The notes: generated by a model not told the origin, from the letters alone. 64,000 bases of DNA from Ecdyonurus torrentis (GCA_949318235.1 OX439133.1:17826099-17890098), one strand, 5' to 3'; positions 24,692-37,239 are shown, counted from the first letter of the stretch. Translations and numbers: made by a program.

Positions 24692-25005
24692 TTAAAGGCG
24701 TCGTAGAACACCTTGGAAAAAAAAAACTATCTAATATCGTATCATAGCTAAATATCAACGTTGATTTGGCCGGAGTCATTGATTTCTAATTTATTTTCCA
24801 TTTACAAAATGGCAGCTGCGGGTTTATGACGTCACAGCTTACTAGTCCACGCGTGTTAAAACAGGCGAGTTGTAACGTCGTAAACCCGCAGCTGCCATTT
24901 TTACGAATGAAAAATAAATTTGAAATCAATGACTCCGGCCAAATTAAAATTGATATTTAGGTATGTTATTATATTAGACAAGTTCAAGGTGTTCTATGCC
25001 TTTAA
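24692..25005. mobile_element. Fold-back MITE family A, complete copy
   Basis: Ends are TTAAAGGCGTCGTAGAACAC and GTGTTCTATGCCTTTAA. The arms pair over most of their length: GGCCGGAGTCATTGATTTC with GAAATCAATGACTCCGGCC, and AATGGCAGCTGCGGGTTTA with TAAACCCGCAGCTGCCATT. The centre is CTAGTCCACGCGTG. It is flanked by TTAA and non-coding. Partial relatives are embedded in the composite array after 44.9 kb. Confidence 0.9.
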
Positions 25006-25509
25006 ATCTACGCGTTATATAAAAACTATTTTGAGCATTCTAGAGTGGATTGAGGGTCTATAAAAGTAAGAAAACGTTGCGGACAAAAGACTCATGTTTT
25101 TGGTCATCTGAGAGCCGCACAAAAAAGTGGTTAAAATTTACGACCATGCGAAATAATTTTTAAAAAGTTTGGGACTGAAGAGGATATATGAAAAGAACGT
25201 ATTAAAAAAATACAACTGTCCGATTACCAGTCCAATTACCATACATAAATAGAAGAAATTATGTACTGTTTTCATGATTTACTGTATTTTATGGCATATC
25301 ATTTAACATAAATGTTGCTGTTTTCTGATTTGGAATGCAGGTTATCAGATTTGAAATTTTCATTAAAATTTTGTTAGTTTAAATGCCGTAAAAGTGTGTC
25401 TAGTATTTCCTTCATTTAAATATTTATAACGTACTAAGATCCTGCAGAAAAAAAAAAAAAAAAAAAAAAAAAAGGAATCTAGCTGAAGCTACTTCAAACA
25501 GAATTGAAT
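25006..25509. other. Unassigned DNA with a poly(A) run
   Basis: Poly(A) of about 24 lies at 25449-25473. No gene or repeat was recognised otherwise. Confidence 0.4.
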
Positions 25510-25770
25510 AAATCAAATAAAAAAATTCTTTTTTTTTGGGTATATTGATATTTTCAATTTTAAAGCAGTTTCTAACGTGACTTAAAAGTTTACTCTATAA
25601 TTTAAATTTTCACTTTAACATACTACCTTTAAAGTAGAATATTTGATTGTGTTTTTACATGTTTGACATAACTAAATTTTAAGTAACATTTCATCTTTAC
25701 TGCATGTTAATTTTATATTTCACGACCGTTCAGTTTGTCAGATATCAGCTGGTCACCAACTTCCTTAAAG
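25510..25770 (-). repeat. Repeat family D, fragment
   Basis: On the minus strand it carries the family D words GATATCTGACAAACTG, GTTATGTCAAACATGTAAA and AAAATTTAAATTATAG. It is more diverged than the copies at 37640, 47474 and 62764. Confidence 0.65.
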
Positions 25771-26927
<1,157 letters not shown>

Positions 26928-27174
26928 TATAGGGTGTATGCATTTATGTTAAAGTCGACGCCATGTTAGATCACTTAATAAAGTGGGTAGCATAGGAAAA
27001 TAGCTCATTTTGCCCGATTAAATTTTTGCCAGTTAAATACCACCATGGAATATTTTTGAGAGCATTGATGCTGTAAATATATTGAATTAGTATCTCAAGT
27101 ATGTGAGAAAAAAATACTACAGTATGTCCTCCAAGCGCAATAAATATGATGTCTTGTGCATACACCCAGTGCAT
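26928..27174 (+). mobile_element. MITE family C, copy
   Basis: Starts TATAGGGTGTATGCATTTAT and ends CTTGTGCATACACCC. All family markers are present (GTCGACGCCATGTTAG, GAGAGCATTGATGCTGTA, TAGTATCTCAAGTATGTGAG). About 60 bp are lost between the last two blocks. Confidence 0.85.
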
Positions 27175-27185
27175 GGCCTGTTCTG

Positions 27186-27382
27186 GGCTGCTGTTGGTGT
27201 CTTTAATTTGAATTATTTATTCAAGTATGCGAGATAAATAATAAAAAAAGAACTACCAGATTTTCCACAGAAAATATCCTAACAAATATCACGTTCGTCC
27301 TATATTTAGCAATATTAATGATTGCTCCAGTATGGCGTTGAAGTGCATTCAGTATGACGTCATGTACACACATGCTATAGGA
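27186..27382 (+). mobile_element. MITE family C, 5'-truncated copy
   Basis: Only the right two thirds remain: TTCAAGTATGCGAGATAA, TTAATGATTGCTCCAGTATG and TATGACGTCATGTACACAC. It lies immediately after the preceding copy in the same orientation. Confidence 0.7.
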
Positions 27383-27806
<424 letters not shown>

Positions 27807-28079
27807 AAAAGTAGTGTATGTAAAAAAAAGCCTTGATAATTCTTATAACAAGTAGCCATAAAAAAGAAACGATCATAACTTTAATAACTTGCACAAAAAA
27901 AAAAAAAAAAAAAAAAATGAAAAAAACTTTTTTTTTTCCACTTAAAAATTTACATTTATCAGCAGATCATTTTTAAAGCTGAGCTCTTTGTACACTCTTT
28001 TAATAAAAAGTAGTGAAAAGAATGTTGCTACGTTGCACTTTATAGCCTCGTTTAAAGTAAAGTGGAATTAATTTTTTTG

Positions 28080-28388
28080 AGTCTATGCATTCTTGTTAAA
28101 GTCGACGCCATGTTGGATCACTCATTAACATGGGTGGCATAGAAAAAATAACTCATTCTTGAAGTTTAAAAATAATTATCAATTTTTTTGAGAGCATTGA
28201 TGCTGTGTCAATATATAAGTTGAATTAGTATCTCAAGTGTGTGAAAAAATAAAATAACAAAAAAATTAACTGATTTCCTAAAGAAAATATCTCGAAACAA
28301 AGTTTGTCCTATGCTGAGCAATGTTATTCATTACTCCAGTATGGCCTCCAAGTGCATTAAATATGACGTCATGCGCACACACCCTATA
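28080..28388 (+). mobile_element. MITE family C, near full-length copy
   Basis: Markers in order: GTCTATGCATTCTTGTTAAA, GTCGACGCCATGTTGGATCA, GAGAGCATTGATGCTGTGTC, TCCAGTATGGCCTCCAAGTG, and ATGACGTCATGCGCACACAC. It is a clean copy and is useful for building a consensus. Confidence 0.88.
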
Positions 28389-28680
28389 CGTTACGCTTTA
28401 CAACCATCTTTTAATTAAAAGTTGAATGACATTTTATAATTCCCCCTCCTTCCCCTCTAAAATGATAATGGTCATGGTCGAAGCAGTATTGATTATGTTG
28501 ATTGATTAAATTTTATAAAGTTTAAAGTAAAGTGAACAAAAGATTTATTAAAGTAAAGCTTACCTCGACTTAAATGTTATTTTTGTTATAATTTGTGGTT
28601 TGTGGTTTTATATTTTGTATGGAAGTGCATAGTCATAAAATAACAAATAGTTTGTAGTTAATGACTGATGACTAATTATC
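28389..28680. other. Unassigned DNA
   Basis: No feature was recognised between the C and B elements. Confidence 0.35.
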
Positions 28681-29020
28681 TTAAAGAAATAGAACAGAAG
28701 AAAACATAAGCATTTATATGACAATACAATTGATGGGACTTACATCTCAAAACCCAACTGTAGCTCAGTAGCAGTGATCAGAAAATTTCAATTTATGCAA
28801 CCCGCACAACATTTTTTTTAACTATAGAAAACTATAGTTTTTGCATGTTTCTGACGTCATAGACATGAATAGTCAAGAAAATTGCATATTTTAAAGTATT
28901 TTTACGCTCTCTGGCGGGGATACATTAACATTCTGGTAAAAATTGTCATCAGTTTTGAAGATTCCATTTCGTGTTTATTCATTAAAAAGCACTTGTTGTT
29001 TTATGTGGTCTATGGCTTTA
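28681..29020 (-). mobile_element. MITE family B, minus-strand copy
   Basis: Runs from TTAAAGAAATAGAACAGAAG to TTATGTGGTCTATGGCTTTAA. It contains GTTTCTGACGTCATAGACAT. It lies about 30 bp from a plus-strand copy, so the pair is an inverted repeat of about 340 bp. Confidence 0.9.
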
Positions 29021-29051
29021 ACTATAGAAAAAAACTAACACACTCCTAGAT

Positions 29052-29411
29052 TTAAAGGCATAGACCACATGAAACAACAAGTACTTAACATTTAAAGCCA
29101 TTTAAAGATTAAACACAAAATCAAATTTCCAAATCTAATAGCAATTTTTATCAGAATCTAAATGTGGCCCAAAAAGAAAGCATGAAAATACTGTAAAGTA
29201 TGCAAATTGCGTCACAATTTCTGTTTATGACGCCAGAAACATGTAAAAATTAGTATGAAAATGTTTTACGGGTTCCATAAAGTGAACTTTTATCATCACT
29301 GCTACGGCGCTACAGTTGGGTTTTGAGACAAACTAAAGTTATTTATATAAGTCCCATCAAGTGTTTTGTTATGTAAATACTTTTGTTAATTTTTCTGGTC
29401 TATTCCTTTAA
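29052..29411 (+). mobile_element. MITE family B, plus-strand copy
   Basis: Bounded by TTTAAAGGCATAGACCACAT and TCTGGTCTATTCCTTTAA. All internal markers are present. It is head to head with the preceding minus-strand copy. Confidence 0.9.
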
Positions 29412-29875
29412 GTTCTATTTTATGAATTTTATTCATGAATCCAATTTTGAACTTTTTACTCACTTAATATTAATATTTTACCGTTTTCTTCACTTGGAAA
29501 ATTAATTATGTAAATTGGTTCAAAATTTATATTCCGTGTCAATTCAGCTTCTTTAATTACTTTAGTCAATAAAAATTCTTAGGTTCGTAATAAATAAATG
29601 AATAAAAAAGGCAATAAAATGAATTTTATATTCTAGTCACGAAAGCAATAAAGCAAACATATACTTTGAATTACTTAATAAGAAAAAATATGGGGTATTA
29701 TGTTCTAAGAATTTTTATTGTTTAAAAGAATTCAAACTATATAACTTTTTTATTTTTATTTTTATTATTATTTTTTTTTTTTGCAAATAAGTAAAATAGT
29801 TATAGTAAATATATTTTTATTTGTTATTGAAATGCATATTTTAACTTACACTAGCACTCCACTAGCACTAGCAGT
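29412..29875. other. AT-rich spacer
   Basis: No gene or repeat was recognised. The last bases contain short repeats of CACTAGCA just before the SINE head. Confidence 0.4.
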
Positions 29876-30206
29876 AGCACTCTATGGTCTAGTGGTTCAC
29901 GCGTCCGACTTGCATGCAAGAGGTCGCGGGTTCGATCCTAGTCCACGTCCAGGTTTTTACGAAAGCCTGACGATGGCAAGGAGCTAGCTTGAAAATTTTG
30001 GAAGCAAGGTCAACCTTGCCGACCATCCTGACTGAGTGTTTCCACGGTTTCATCAGTGTGTTATGGCAAATGTCGGGATGTTTGCTAGGCTGTGGCCCGA
30101 TTTCAGATGAACCTGCTCAAAATAAGACACAGGTTTTCTGGAGATTGGAGGAGTAGCTGAGTAGCTCGATGACGTTTAGAAAAAGCAAATAATAATAATA
30201 AAATGC
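29876..30206 (+). mobile_element. tRNA-derived SINE, family 1
   Basis: The head has RNA polymerase III promoter boxes: A box TGGTCTAGTGG at 29885-29895 and B box GGTTCGATCC at 29929-29938, spaced as in a tRNA. The body (GTTTCCACGGTTTCATCAG, GTTATGGCAAATGTCGGGA, GGCTGTGGCCCGA) is shared with SINE family 2 at 13280-13350. The tail TTCAGATGAACCTGCTCAAA to the short (AAT)n end differs from family 2. The tRNA-like fold is imperfect and a long body follows, so this is a SINE rather than a tRNA gene. Confidence 0.85.
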
Positions 30207-30698
30207 TAATTAATGAAAAAAAAAAGTTGTTTATAGCCTTGATTTTTTTTTTTATTTTTTTTTTTTATTTAATGGATGTTACCGTCGTAGCGTTGTAATA
30301 AAGAACCACAGTTCCACGTTACTTAACACTTCAAATCTCGTTACTTCTTTTTTTAACTCTAAAAACTACTCTACTTACTCTGCTATAAACTTACAGAAAC
30401 ATTTTAATTAAGAATACAAGACGCAATAGTACGTGTTTAATTTGAGCTAGTACCCACCAACGTTACTTCCATTATCTTGTTTGCAGTAACAACAAATGGG
30501 AAATTTTCACTGAAAAATAAATTAGGAAAGAAAATGCTTTGAAAAAAAACAACATCTTAGTAGTTTTAAACTGTTGATTTAAATGTTATACATAGTATCC
30601 TGTGGATTAGGCAAATTTGTGGGCATATAAGGCATACAAGTTGTATAGTCTACAGGGGCTAAAATTGTTTCTTTAATTGTTTTATTAGTTGGTTTTTG
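30207..30698. other. Unassigned DNA
   Basis: No feature was recognised; poly(T) runs lie near 30243-30270. Confidence 0.35.
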
Positions 30699-31031
30699 TT
30701 CATTCATTCATTCATTCATTCATTCATTCATTCATTCATTCATTCATTCATTCATTCATTCATTCATTCATTCATTCATTCATTCATTCATTCATTCATT
30801 CATTCATTCATTCATTCATTCATTCATTCATTCATTCATTCATTCATTCATTCATTCATTCATTCATTCATTCATTCATTCATTCATTCATTCATTCATT
30901 CATTCATTCATTCATTCATTCATTCATTCATTCATTCATTCATTCATTCATTCATTCATTCATTCATTCATTCATTCATTCATTCATTCATTCATGCATT
31001 CATTCATTCATTCATTCATTCATTCATTCAT
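30699..31031. repeat. (CATT)n microsatellite, about 83 units
   Basis: A tetranucleotide tract with one visible change (TTCATGCATT near 30995). Because 4 and 3 are coprime, its frames read as endless Phe-Ile-His-Ser, which is an artefact. The same motif in the opposite orientation occurs at 41848-42016. Confidence 0.98.
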
Positions 31032-31717
31032 AAAAAAAAATTGCTCTGGAATGTTACCTCGATTCATGTTAAAACTCCACGATAGTGCAAATTAAAATAA
31101 TGAGATGATATTTTCCTCACATAAGAACATTATTATAAATTCATGGAGACAAAGCCATTATAAATCGTAGAGAAAATTCAATTAAAGCTGCTTTGTCCCC
31201 AATATTTTCATTGTGTGATTGCTTTCCTCTTTGTCACGTGTTTAATTTTCTAAATCTAATCGACTGCAGTGAAAACAAATGAGATTGGTTTACACTTTAA
31301 TACACAGATAGAAAACTGCGTAGTTTATCTATGTCAAGGCTTTTACATTTGGAAAGTTATATTTTATATATTAGTAAAATAACATGTTTAGATATTATAG
31401 GGATGAACTGATGAATTTGTATATTACTTTAAGTTTTGTTAGTTTTGCTTGAATATTACTGTGGTTTTATTTGTTTTAAGTTATATTATAATTATTTACA
31501 TTATGTAAAAAAAAAAAAAAAAAAAAAAAAACGTTTTTCAGCATGCTGTCAATAAAATAAAGACGTTTTTTTTTTTATATTATTATTTTTAACTTCGTAT
31601 ATTTAATATATAATTTATATTTTAAATGTATATTGCCATCAAGTTTCTTCTTTTTAACTGATGCAAGAAACGGAGTTTGAACATAGTAAAAATTTTCTTT
31701 TCCCTTAAAACAAGTGA
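31032..31717. other. Unassigned DNA
   Basis: A poly(A) of about 24 lies at 31507-31530. No exon or repeat family was recognised. Confidence 0.35.
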
Positions 31718-31898
31718 CGTATTATTCACATGATGCGTAAATTCGACGCGTGTTACAAAGCTGAAACAATGTAAACAAATGGAGCCGTTCACATTGCTTT
31801 TGAAAATTAATTACGAACGGCTCCATTTTTTTACATTGTTCCAACTTTGTAACGCATGTCAACGCGCATCAAATTTACCCTTCATATGAATAATACTT
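31718..31898. mobile_element. Fold-back MITE with about 80-bp arms
   Basis: The left arm (ACGTATTATTCACATGATGC, TGTTACAAAGCTGAAACAAT, AATGGAGCCGTTC) is mirrored by the right arm (GAACGGCTCCATT, ATTGTTCCAACTTTGTAACG, CATATGAATAATACTT). The centre is an AT-rich loop of about 25 bp. Confidence 0.85.
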
Positions 31899-31915
31899 AA
31901 AAATATGTAGTATTC

Positions 31916-31918
<3 letters not shown>

Positions 31919-31947
<29 letters not shown>
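31919..31947. repeat. Poly(A) tract
   Basis: A run of about 29 A on the plus strand. No retroelement body could be recognised next to it. Confidence 0.9.
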
Positions 31948-31951
<4 letters not shown>

Positions 31952-32262
31952 CGTCCGTATGCCTGAACGATAACTCCCATTGTATTAAAATTATATTTAA
32001 ATCTGCAAACGTAACAGCTTTGATATAACAAACATCATTATTTTGTACATACATGTAATGATAATGTAATGTTTGCTCTCGATGTGTATAATATGTAAAT
32101 TTACAAGACATGTTACTTGCTATACAGAGACGTTACAATAACATCAGTCATGTTATGTTAGCTAACTACATGGATTTTACTGGCTAATATCAAAGTGATT
32201 GTCAAGGATTGAACTACTATACTGTAGGATGCTTATACATATGCACTGATAAAAATAAGTAA

Positions 32263-32384
32263 TTAAAGGCATAAAACACTTTGAAAAAAAATTGTATTAT
32301 CCTAACATACTGGAATATCAACGTTGATTTGGCCTGGGTCATTGATTTCTAATTTATTTTACATTCACAAAAAGGTGGGTGTGG
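32263..32384 (+). mobile_element. Family A MITE, left-end fragment
   Basis: TTAAAGGCATAAAACACTTT, CAACGTTGATTTGGCCTGGG and TCATTGATTTCTAATTTAT match the left arm of the complete copy at 24692. It stops where the next fold-back element begins. Confidence 0.78.
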
Positions 32385-32655
32385 TCCACAGATAAACACA
32401 TAGGATAGGAAGCTCTTGTTTAAAAAACGTTCCCTAAATGATGTAATTCAAAATTTCACCGCAACAAAACAAGAATACAAAATTACACATAAAAGTGGCG
32501 CTGCGATCTGGGGGAAAATTTAAACTTTCCCCTATAGATCGCAGCGCCACTTACATTTTAAATGTTGATTGTTGCGGTGAAAATTTGCACTACATCATTA
32601 AGGAAACGTTTTTAAGATAGGGAAATAATACAGAAGCTCATCAGCGTGGCTACAA
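32385..32655. mobile_element. Fold-back MITE just upstream of exon 1
   Basis: The arms pair as AACGTTCCCTAAATGATGTA with TACATCATTAAGGAAACGTT, TTTCACCGCAAC with GTTGCGGTGAAA, and AGTGGCGCTGCGATCTG with AGATCGCAGCGCCACT. The loop is only a few dozen bases. Its right edge is about 150 bp upstream of the 3' splice site at 32804, so it is intronic if an upstream exon exists. Confidence 0.82.
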
Positions 32656-32804
32656 GTAAAAGAAACTACGTGCTTATTTAATACTTTTGTGAAAAGTGAA
32701 AAATGTGATAATAATATTTACATTTATTCGTGGTTTAGTGATAATTTTATTATTGTACCGGTATTTAACCGATCTTTAACCGATATTTCGCTTTATGTTC
32801 ACAG

Positions 32805-32919
32805 TCGTGGTGGTGTGTGCCAATCAGACAACGGTACGAGAGATCTTATTGGCGGCAGAGGAGCTTGGCATGGTGGATAGCGGGGACTACGTCTTCTTTA
32901 ACATCGAACTGTATACCAG
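32805..32919 (+). CDS. Natriuretic-peptide-receptor-like gene, exon 1 of those seen
   Basis: This exon encodes part of the extracellular ligand-binding domain of a natriuretic-peptide-receptor or receptor guanylate cyclase-like protein. It lies between an acceptor (GTTCACAG) and a donor (GTATGT). The frame starts with two bases completing a codon (phase 1 intron upstream) and ends with two bases (phase 2). Residues read VVVCANQTTVREILLAAEE, then LGMVDSGDYVFFNIELYT. The segment GDYVFFNIEL and the preceding VREI-LAA are typical of the second lobe of the ANF_receptor fold. Asn-Gln-Thr is a glycosylation sequon. Family membership is known; the ligand, and whether the protein has a cyclase domain, cannot be told. 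No upstream exon coding the first lobe was recognised in the window. The whole exon is much richer in GC than its introns. Confidence 0.9.
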
Positions 32920-32978
32920 GTATGTCTAGCGATTTTATATTTGTATTTAAACCTCTTCAGTCTAAGATATATTTTTAT

Positions 32979-33352
32979 GATTAAACACACAATGGAATCT
33001 CCGAAAGTATTGTCATGACTAATGACAATTTACCTGAATGTAAATATGGCTCCACAAGAGCGCGTGAAAATATTGTCAAGTATGTTATTTGAGTAATAAT
33101 TCTAGTTTTTATGGCATCAGAAACAGATTCAGATTCAGAAAGGTATTTATTTCAAAAAACACAATACAAGCACAATTCATAGTTGGGCAGTAAAACAAAA
33201 TGATAAAAAAAAAATGTTGTGCGGGTTGCATAATTTGAAATTTTCCGCTCATTCTTCCATAGTTCAGACAAATTAATGTTATTTATGTAAGTCCCATCAA
33301 GTGTTTTGTGATGTAAATGCTAATGTTTTCTTCTGGTCTATTCCTTTTTAAG
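32979..33352 (+). mobile_element. MITE family B copy in intron, with a nested insertion
   Basis: The left end is worn (TTAAACACACAATGGAATCT). The right end TTCTGGTCTATTCCTTTTTAA is clear. Markers include AATATGGCTCCACAAGAG and AAGTCCCATCAAGTGTTTTG. It is split at about 33124-33203 by a LINE-like tail. It lies about 60 bp after exon 1. Confidence 0.82.
33124..33203 (-). mobile_element. LINE-like 3' tail, minus strand
   Basis: Reversed, it reads TATTGTGTTTTTTGAAATAA followed by ATACCTTTCTGAATCTGAAT. That is an AATAAA-like end with a short tandem CTGAAT tail, typical of 5'-truncated non-LTR retrotransposons. It interrupts family B between CATCAGAAACA and AAAATGTTGTGCGGG. Confidence 0.65.
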
Positions 33353-33603
33353 GTGTTACAGAGTAAAGACAATATCAAATAAATTATTGAAAAATGAAAC
33401 TCTTTCAGAATATGATTTGTTCGTTTATATTATAATGAATAGAAATGTATTAAAAATAACAATAATAAAGTGTGTGTTTTTTCATGTAACAATATATATT
33501 TAAATTCGGAAAAAAAACTTATTTATTTTAATCTATTCTAGTTCATTTCTACCAAATAATAAACAAAATTGTAAAATATCTACAGTAAAATTAGTGAAAT
33601 AGG

Positions 33604-33658
<55 letters not shown>

Positions 33659-34478
33659 ACATTATACTGATATGATAACTATTTGAATTACGTTTTTCAT
33701 CACAACTGAAAAACATAATTCAAAACTACGATCTCCAATGAAATAATTTCCATTGTACTTTCATCATAAAAGAAAATAACAAACAGTATTTAAAAACATA
33801 TATTGTTCAAAATACTGTAACTGTTTATTGAAGCCTTAAAATAAATACAATAATATAAAATAATACTATATAAAAAGCAAGCAAATGAGTATACAAGTAT
33901 TGTTTACATGTGTTTGGTAATTGCATTGCCCGTGGGCGACTGACAAAATAACCAAATTGTGAAACAAAGTTAAATAATAAAAATTTAACCACATTTTGTG
34001 TTTATTTTTTTTATTAATAAGTTAAATTCAATTTTAACATGAAAAATAAAAAGAAGGAAAAAAAAAACGCACTATTATTTTAAAACATACTTATATTAAT
34101 ATATTCAGAATAGCAATATTATAATATTCAGCAGCTTTACTCTATTTTGCCCCTTAACTTTACTAGTATATGCAACCAGTTGTCCATATATGCTTAACAA
34201 ATTGCCTACGTTTTAGGATATCCATTTTTTAAAATCTATTTTACTCCTTAACTTTACAATTTTATGCAACTAGTTGGTCTTAAATGCTTAACAAATTGCC
34301 TAATACTGAGTTCAAGAACGCGGAAATAATAACATAAATTTTGATGAACAAAAAAAACAAAAAAAAAAAAAAAAAAAAAAAAAAAGTGATAATTATGTGA
34401 GCTCCATGCAGCAATATTTATGCATAACAACATAAATTATGCTTTATTGTAATATAGTAATTATACTACTTACAGTAT
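33353..34478. other. Intron DNA, no exon recognised
   Basis: It contains a poly(A) of about 49 at 33608-33656, one of the longest homopolymers in the window, plus A/T-rich sequence and a family S fragment near 34400-34475. Confidence 0.5.
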
Positions 34479-34550
34479 AATAGGGTATAAGCTTTTTATG
34501 TTATAGTCGACGCCATGTTGTATCACTCAATAACATGGTCAATAATTAAG
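34479..34550 (+). mobile_element. Family C left-end fragment
   Basis: AGTCGACGCCATGTTGTATC and CTCAATAACATGG match the left part of family C. It is followed at once by the hAT-type element, with only part of C recognisable. Confidence 0.65.
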
Positions 34551-34740
34551 CAGGGGCGGATCCAGGAATTGTGTTTGGGGGGGGCGATCTCCTAGAAAAT
34601 TAACCATGTAGGACGGGGGGGGGGGGGGGTAGCGCGCCGCAGGCGAAAAATTTTATTTGACCACGCCCCTTTTTGGAAAATATTGCAAAATTAGTATGCC
34701 TTTGAAAAAATTTTCTTGAATTGCAAAATTTTTGATTTGG

Positions 34741-34798
<58 letters not shown>

Positions 34799-35454
34799 AA
34801 GAAAAAAAAAAGTAAAAGTTGAACAAATGATTTCTGAAATATTTTCTATTTTCATCTCTTTGTAAAATTATTAATGTTATTTCACTGAAAAAAAAAAAAA
34901 ACTTGAAAAACTTGAAAAACTTGAAAAAAAAGAGCAAAATTTAAATAAATTATTAATATTGTGTATTATTTTATTATTATTAATTTATTTATTATTATTA
35001 TTTTTATACACCAATTTACTAACAATTGTTCTGCAATTTTTAAAACTATTATCGATATTGTAAAACATAAAACTTATATTTGGATGGAAAAATATTTTGA
35101 GATAAAAATTATAAAATTTACAACAAATTTTTTTTTTTTTTTTTTAGTTCTTATCGTGAGCAAAATATTTCGTGGAGGTCCAAGTATTAAGTATTAACAG
35201 AACTATATCTCTGATATATTATACCCTGATGACATGAAAACTAGGGGATGTTAAAAAAATTATTTTTTGTTATACTGTATATTTACTGTAGTCAGGATTC
35301 AAACGCTTATCCAGCAATAAAAGTTGCGCCGAAGGCGCAAAAAAAATTTTTTTTGGACTAAATTTTTTTCAACTTTTGCTCATTTTTTTCCACCCACGTG
35401 GGCCGTTTGGGGGGGGCGGTCGCCCCCACCGCCCCCCCCCTGGATCCGCCCCTG
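34551..35454. mobile_element. hAT-type non-autonomous DNA transposon, 904 bp
   Basis: The terminal inverted repeats are CAGGGGCGGATCCAGG at the left and CCTGGATCCGCCCCTG at the right, perfect over 16 bp. The flanks carry a perfect 8-bp duplication TAATTAAG (34543-34550 and 35455-35462). An 8-bp target-site duplication together with CAGGGGCGGATCC ends is characteristic of the hAT superfamily. Subterminal runs of G and C and GCGCCGNAGGCG-like words follow. The interior is AT-rich with about 52 T at 34743-34794 and has no transposase frame. The perfect duplication suggests a fairly recent insertion in the intron. Confidence 0.93.
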
Positions 35455-35519
35455 TAATTAAGGGTGGTATTCAGATGGCTTGTATCTATAATCTAAAAAT
35501 AAAACTTTCAAACTTTATG

Positions 35520-35875
35520 ATGCCATTTGAAAGTCAAGCGGGGGTTGACTAAAAAATTGTAAAGAAAGAAAATTCTGAAATTTTGCACAGTGATACATTA
35601 CGATAAGGTATCTTCAAAAATGTAAAAAAAAAAAAAAAAAAAAAAAAAAGGAAGGCCACCATGCTAGATTTAAAGTTATGATTTTTTGAAGTGTTAGTCC
35701 CATAAGAGCCCTCGTCATATTTCAATAATTATTCTCTCTTATCTGATGGTTAAGAGTTCTGAAAGTTTTATCATAGGTAGCTGTTACTATTAACTTTCAA
35801 ATGGCATCATAAAATTTCGAAGTTTTCTTTTTAAATGTTGAGACACAAGCCATCTATATGCAACCCTTAAATAAA
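35520..35875 (+). repeat. Repeat family R, copy 3
   Basis: A good full copy: GTTGACTAAAAAATTGTAAA, TTTTGCACAGTGATACATTA, poly(A), TTAGTCCCATAAGAGCCC, TTATCATAGGTAGCTGTTAC and TTTCAAATGGCATCATAAAA. Just upstream at 35463-35520 a related short segment (CTTTCAAACTTTATGATGCC, reversed order) suggests fold-back ends. Confidence 0.78.
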
Positions 35876-35944
35876 AAAGTCAGAGGACCGTGTAAGTGGG
35901 TTTGTAACTTTTTTAGAATCTAACATAGACACAAAGTAAATACG

Positions 35945-36255
35945 AAATAATTATGCTAACTTATTTGCAGCACAATTTGTGCAATACAACATAATTTTTG
36001 CTATAATGCATAATAACTATGTTACATAGCATACTATCATATTGTACAGCAAAATTATTAATGATTGTCCATCTCGGACCCTATCATTAAGTCAATATGC
36101 AAAACTGTAGACTTATAGAGTGCAATGTAAATATATATGTATAAGTACACCTTGGTGTTTAATAAATAAAATAATAAATAATTATTAATAATTATAATAT
36201 AGTATTATTTATGCTATAATAACATAAATGTAGCATAAATTACGTAATTTATTCT
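35945..36255 (+). repeat. AT-rich repeat family S, with a nested LINE tail
   Basis: GCTAACTTATTTGCAGCA, ACTATGTTACATAGCATA and GCATAAATTACGTAATTTAT match the copy at 39590-39825. The copy is split by the LINE-like tail at about 36065-36180. Confidence 0.72.
36065..36180 (+). mobile_element. LINE-like 3' tail, plus strand
   Basis: GTCCATCTCGGACCCTATCA leads to AAGTACACCTTGGTGTTTAA and AATAAATAAAATAATAAAT. The last 40 bases recur at 45425-45475. The tandem ATAA end and truncation fit a non-LTR retrotransposon 3' end. Confidence 0.68.
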
Positions 36256-37239
36256 ATCAGTGAATAAAAACAATTCATTATTATTGACGATAATCGAACC
36301 AAAGATTGTATGTCAGTAACAGTGTATACCGTATAATATGATTAATTAATAAATAATTCAAATTTTAACATTGCAATACTTAATCAAATAAACTTTGATG
36401 ATACTAACAAGTCAATATATATAATTACACAATTCTCATTCGTTTGTGTGTAAAACACCGCAAGATAAAAGAGAAAATTTAAATTTTGATGCGTTTTAAA
36501 GTGAAGTAGGTATACAGTACTTAAAAATTGAATGGTAAAGCAGTTTTCAAATTAAACATTGATTTTTCATCAAAATATATTTTATATGGTATAACAAAAT
36601 TTACATTAACAATCTCATCAAAAAATACTTAATTTCTTTTCTGTTTTAAAATTTAATTTGATTACTAACTGGTTTTTTACTTTTAACTACACTGGGGAAA
36701 GTTTTTTTGCTTGGGTTAAATTATAGATTTTTGTTGAAAAATATATTTCACTGCTGAAGTGAAATAAAGTTAATAGGATAATTTAATTTAATTTTTCTTC
36801 AAAAAAAAAAAATGTTTTCCGTATTTAAAATTTGCTTAAGTGCGGGAAAAAGAAGAGTTTCAGATTGTTATACTTTACTAGACTCTGTTTTAAACTTGTG
36901 GTGAACTAGGAATCGAAATGCAAATTGAAAAAAAGAAAAAGTGGTTCAATTTTATTTTTATCAGAAAAAAAAAAAATAAAATAAAGGGTAGCACACTTAA
37001 AATGTGGAATGACTAATAAAAAGTGGAAAACATAAGTTTAATATTTGTGGTTATTACGTATTGTAAGAAAAAAAAATCCTATCTATTTATTCCTGAATTT
37101 AAATTTAAGTTTGGGGTTTGCTAATAAGTATAGAACAACGGATTTTTAATTAAAAATTATGGTTCCACCTTGAAATTTCATTCTCTAAATTATTCATATT
37201 TGAAATGTTTCTTCTCAAAAAGTACTGATTCAAGTAATA
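36256..37239. other. Intron DNA, nothing recognised
   Basis: AT-rich, with homopolymer runs. No exon, RNA or repeat family was seen. Confidence 0.4.

Noticed and set aside
29880..29955. Functional tRNA gene
   Set aside because: A and B boxes are present, but the arms do not close into a full cloverleaf by eye and a SINE body follows directly.
30689..31085. Open frames of 114 and 129 codons with repeated Phe-Ile-His-Ser
   Set aside because: They are the (CATT)n microsatellite read in two frames, with no coding content outside it.
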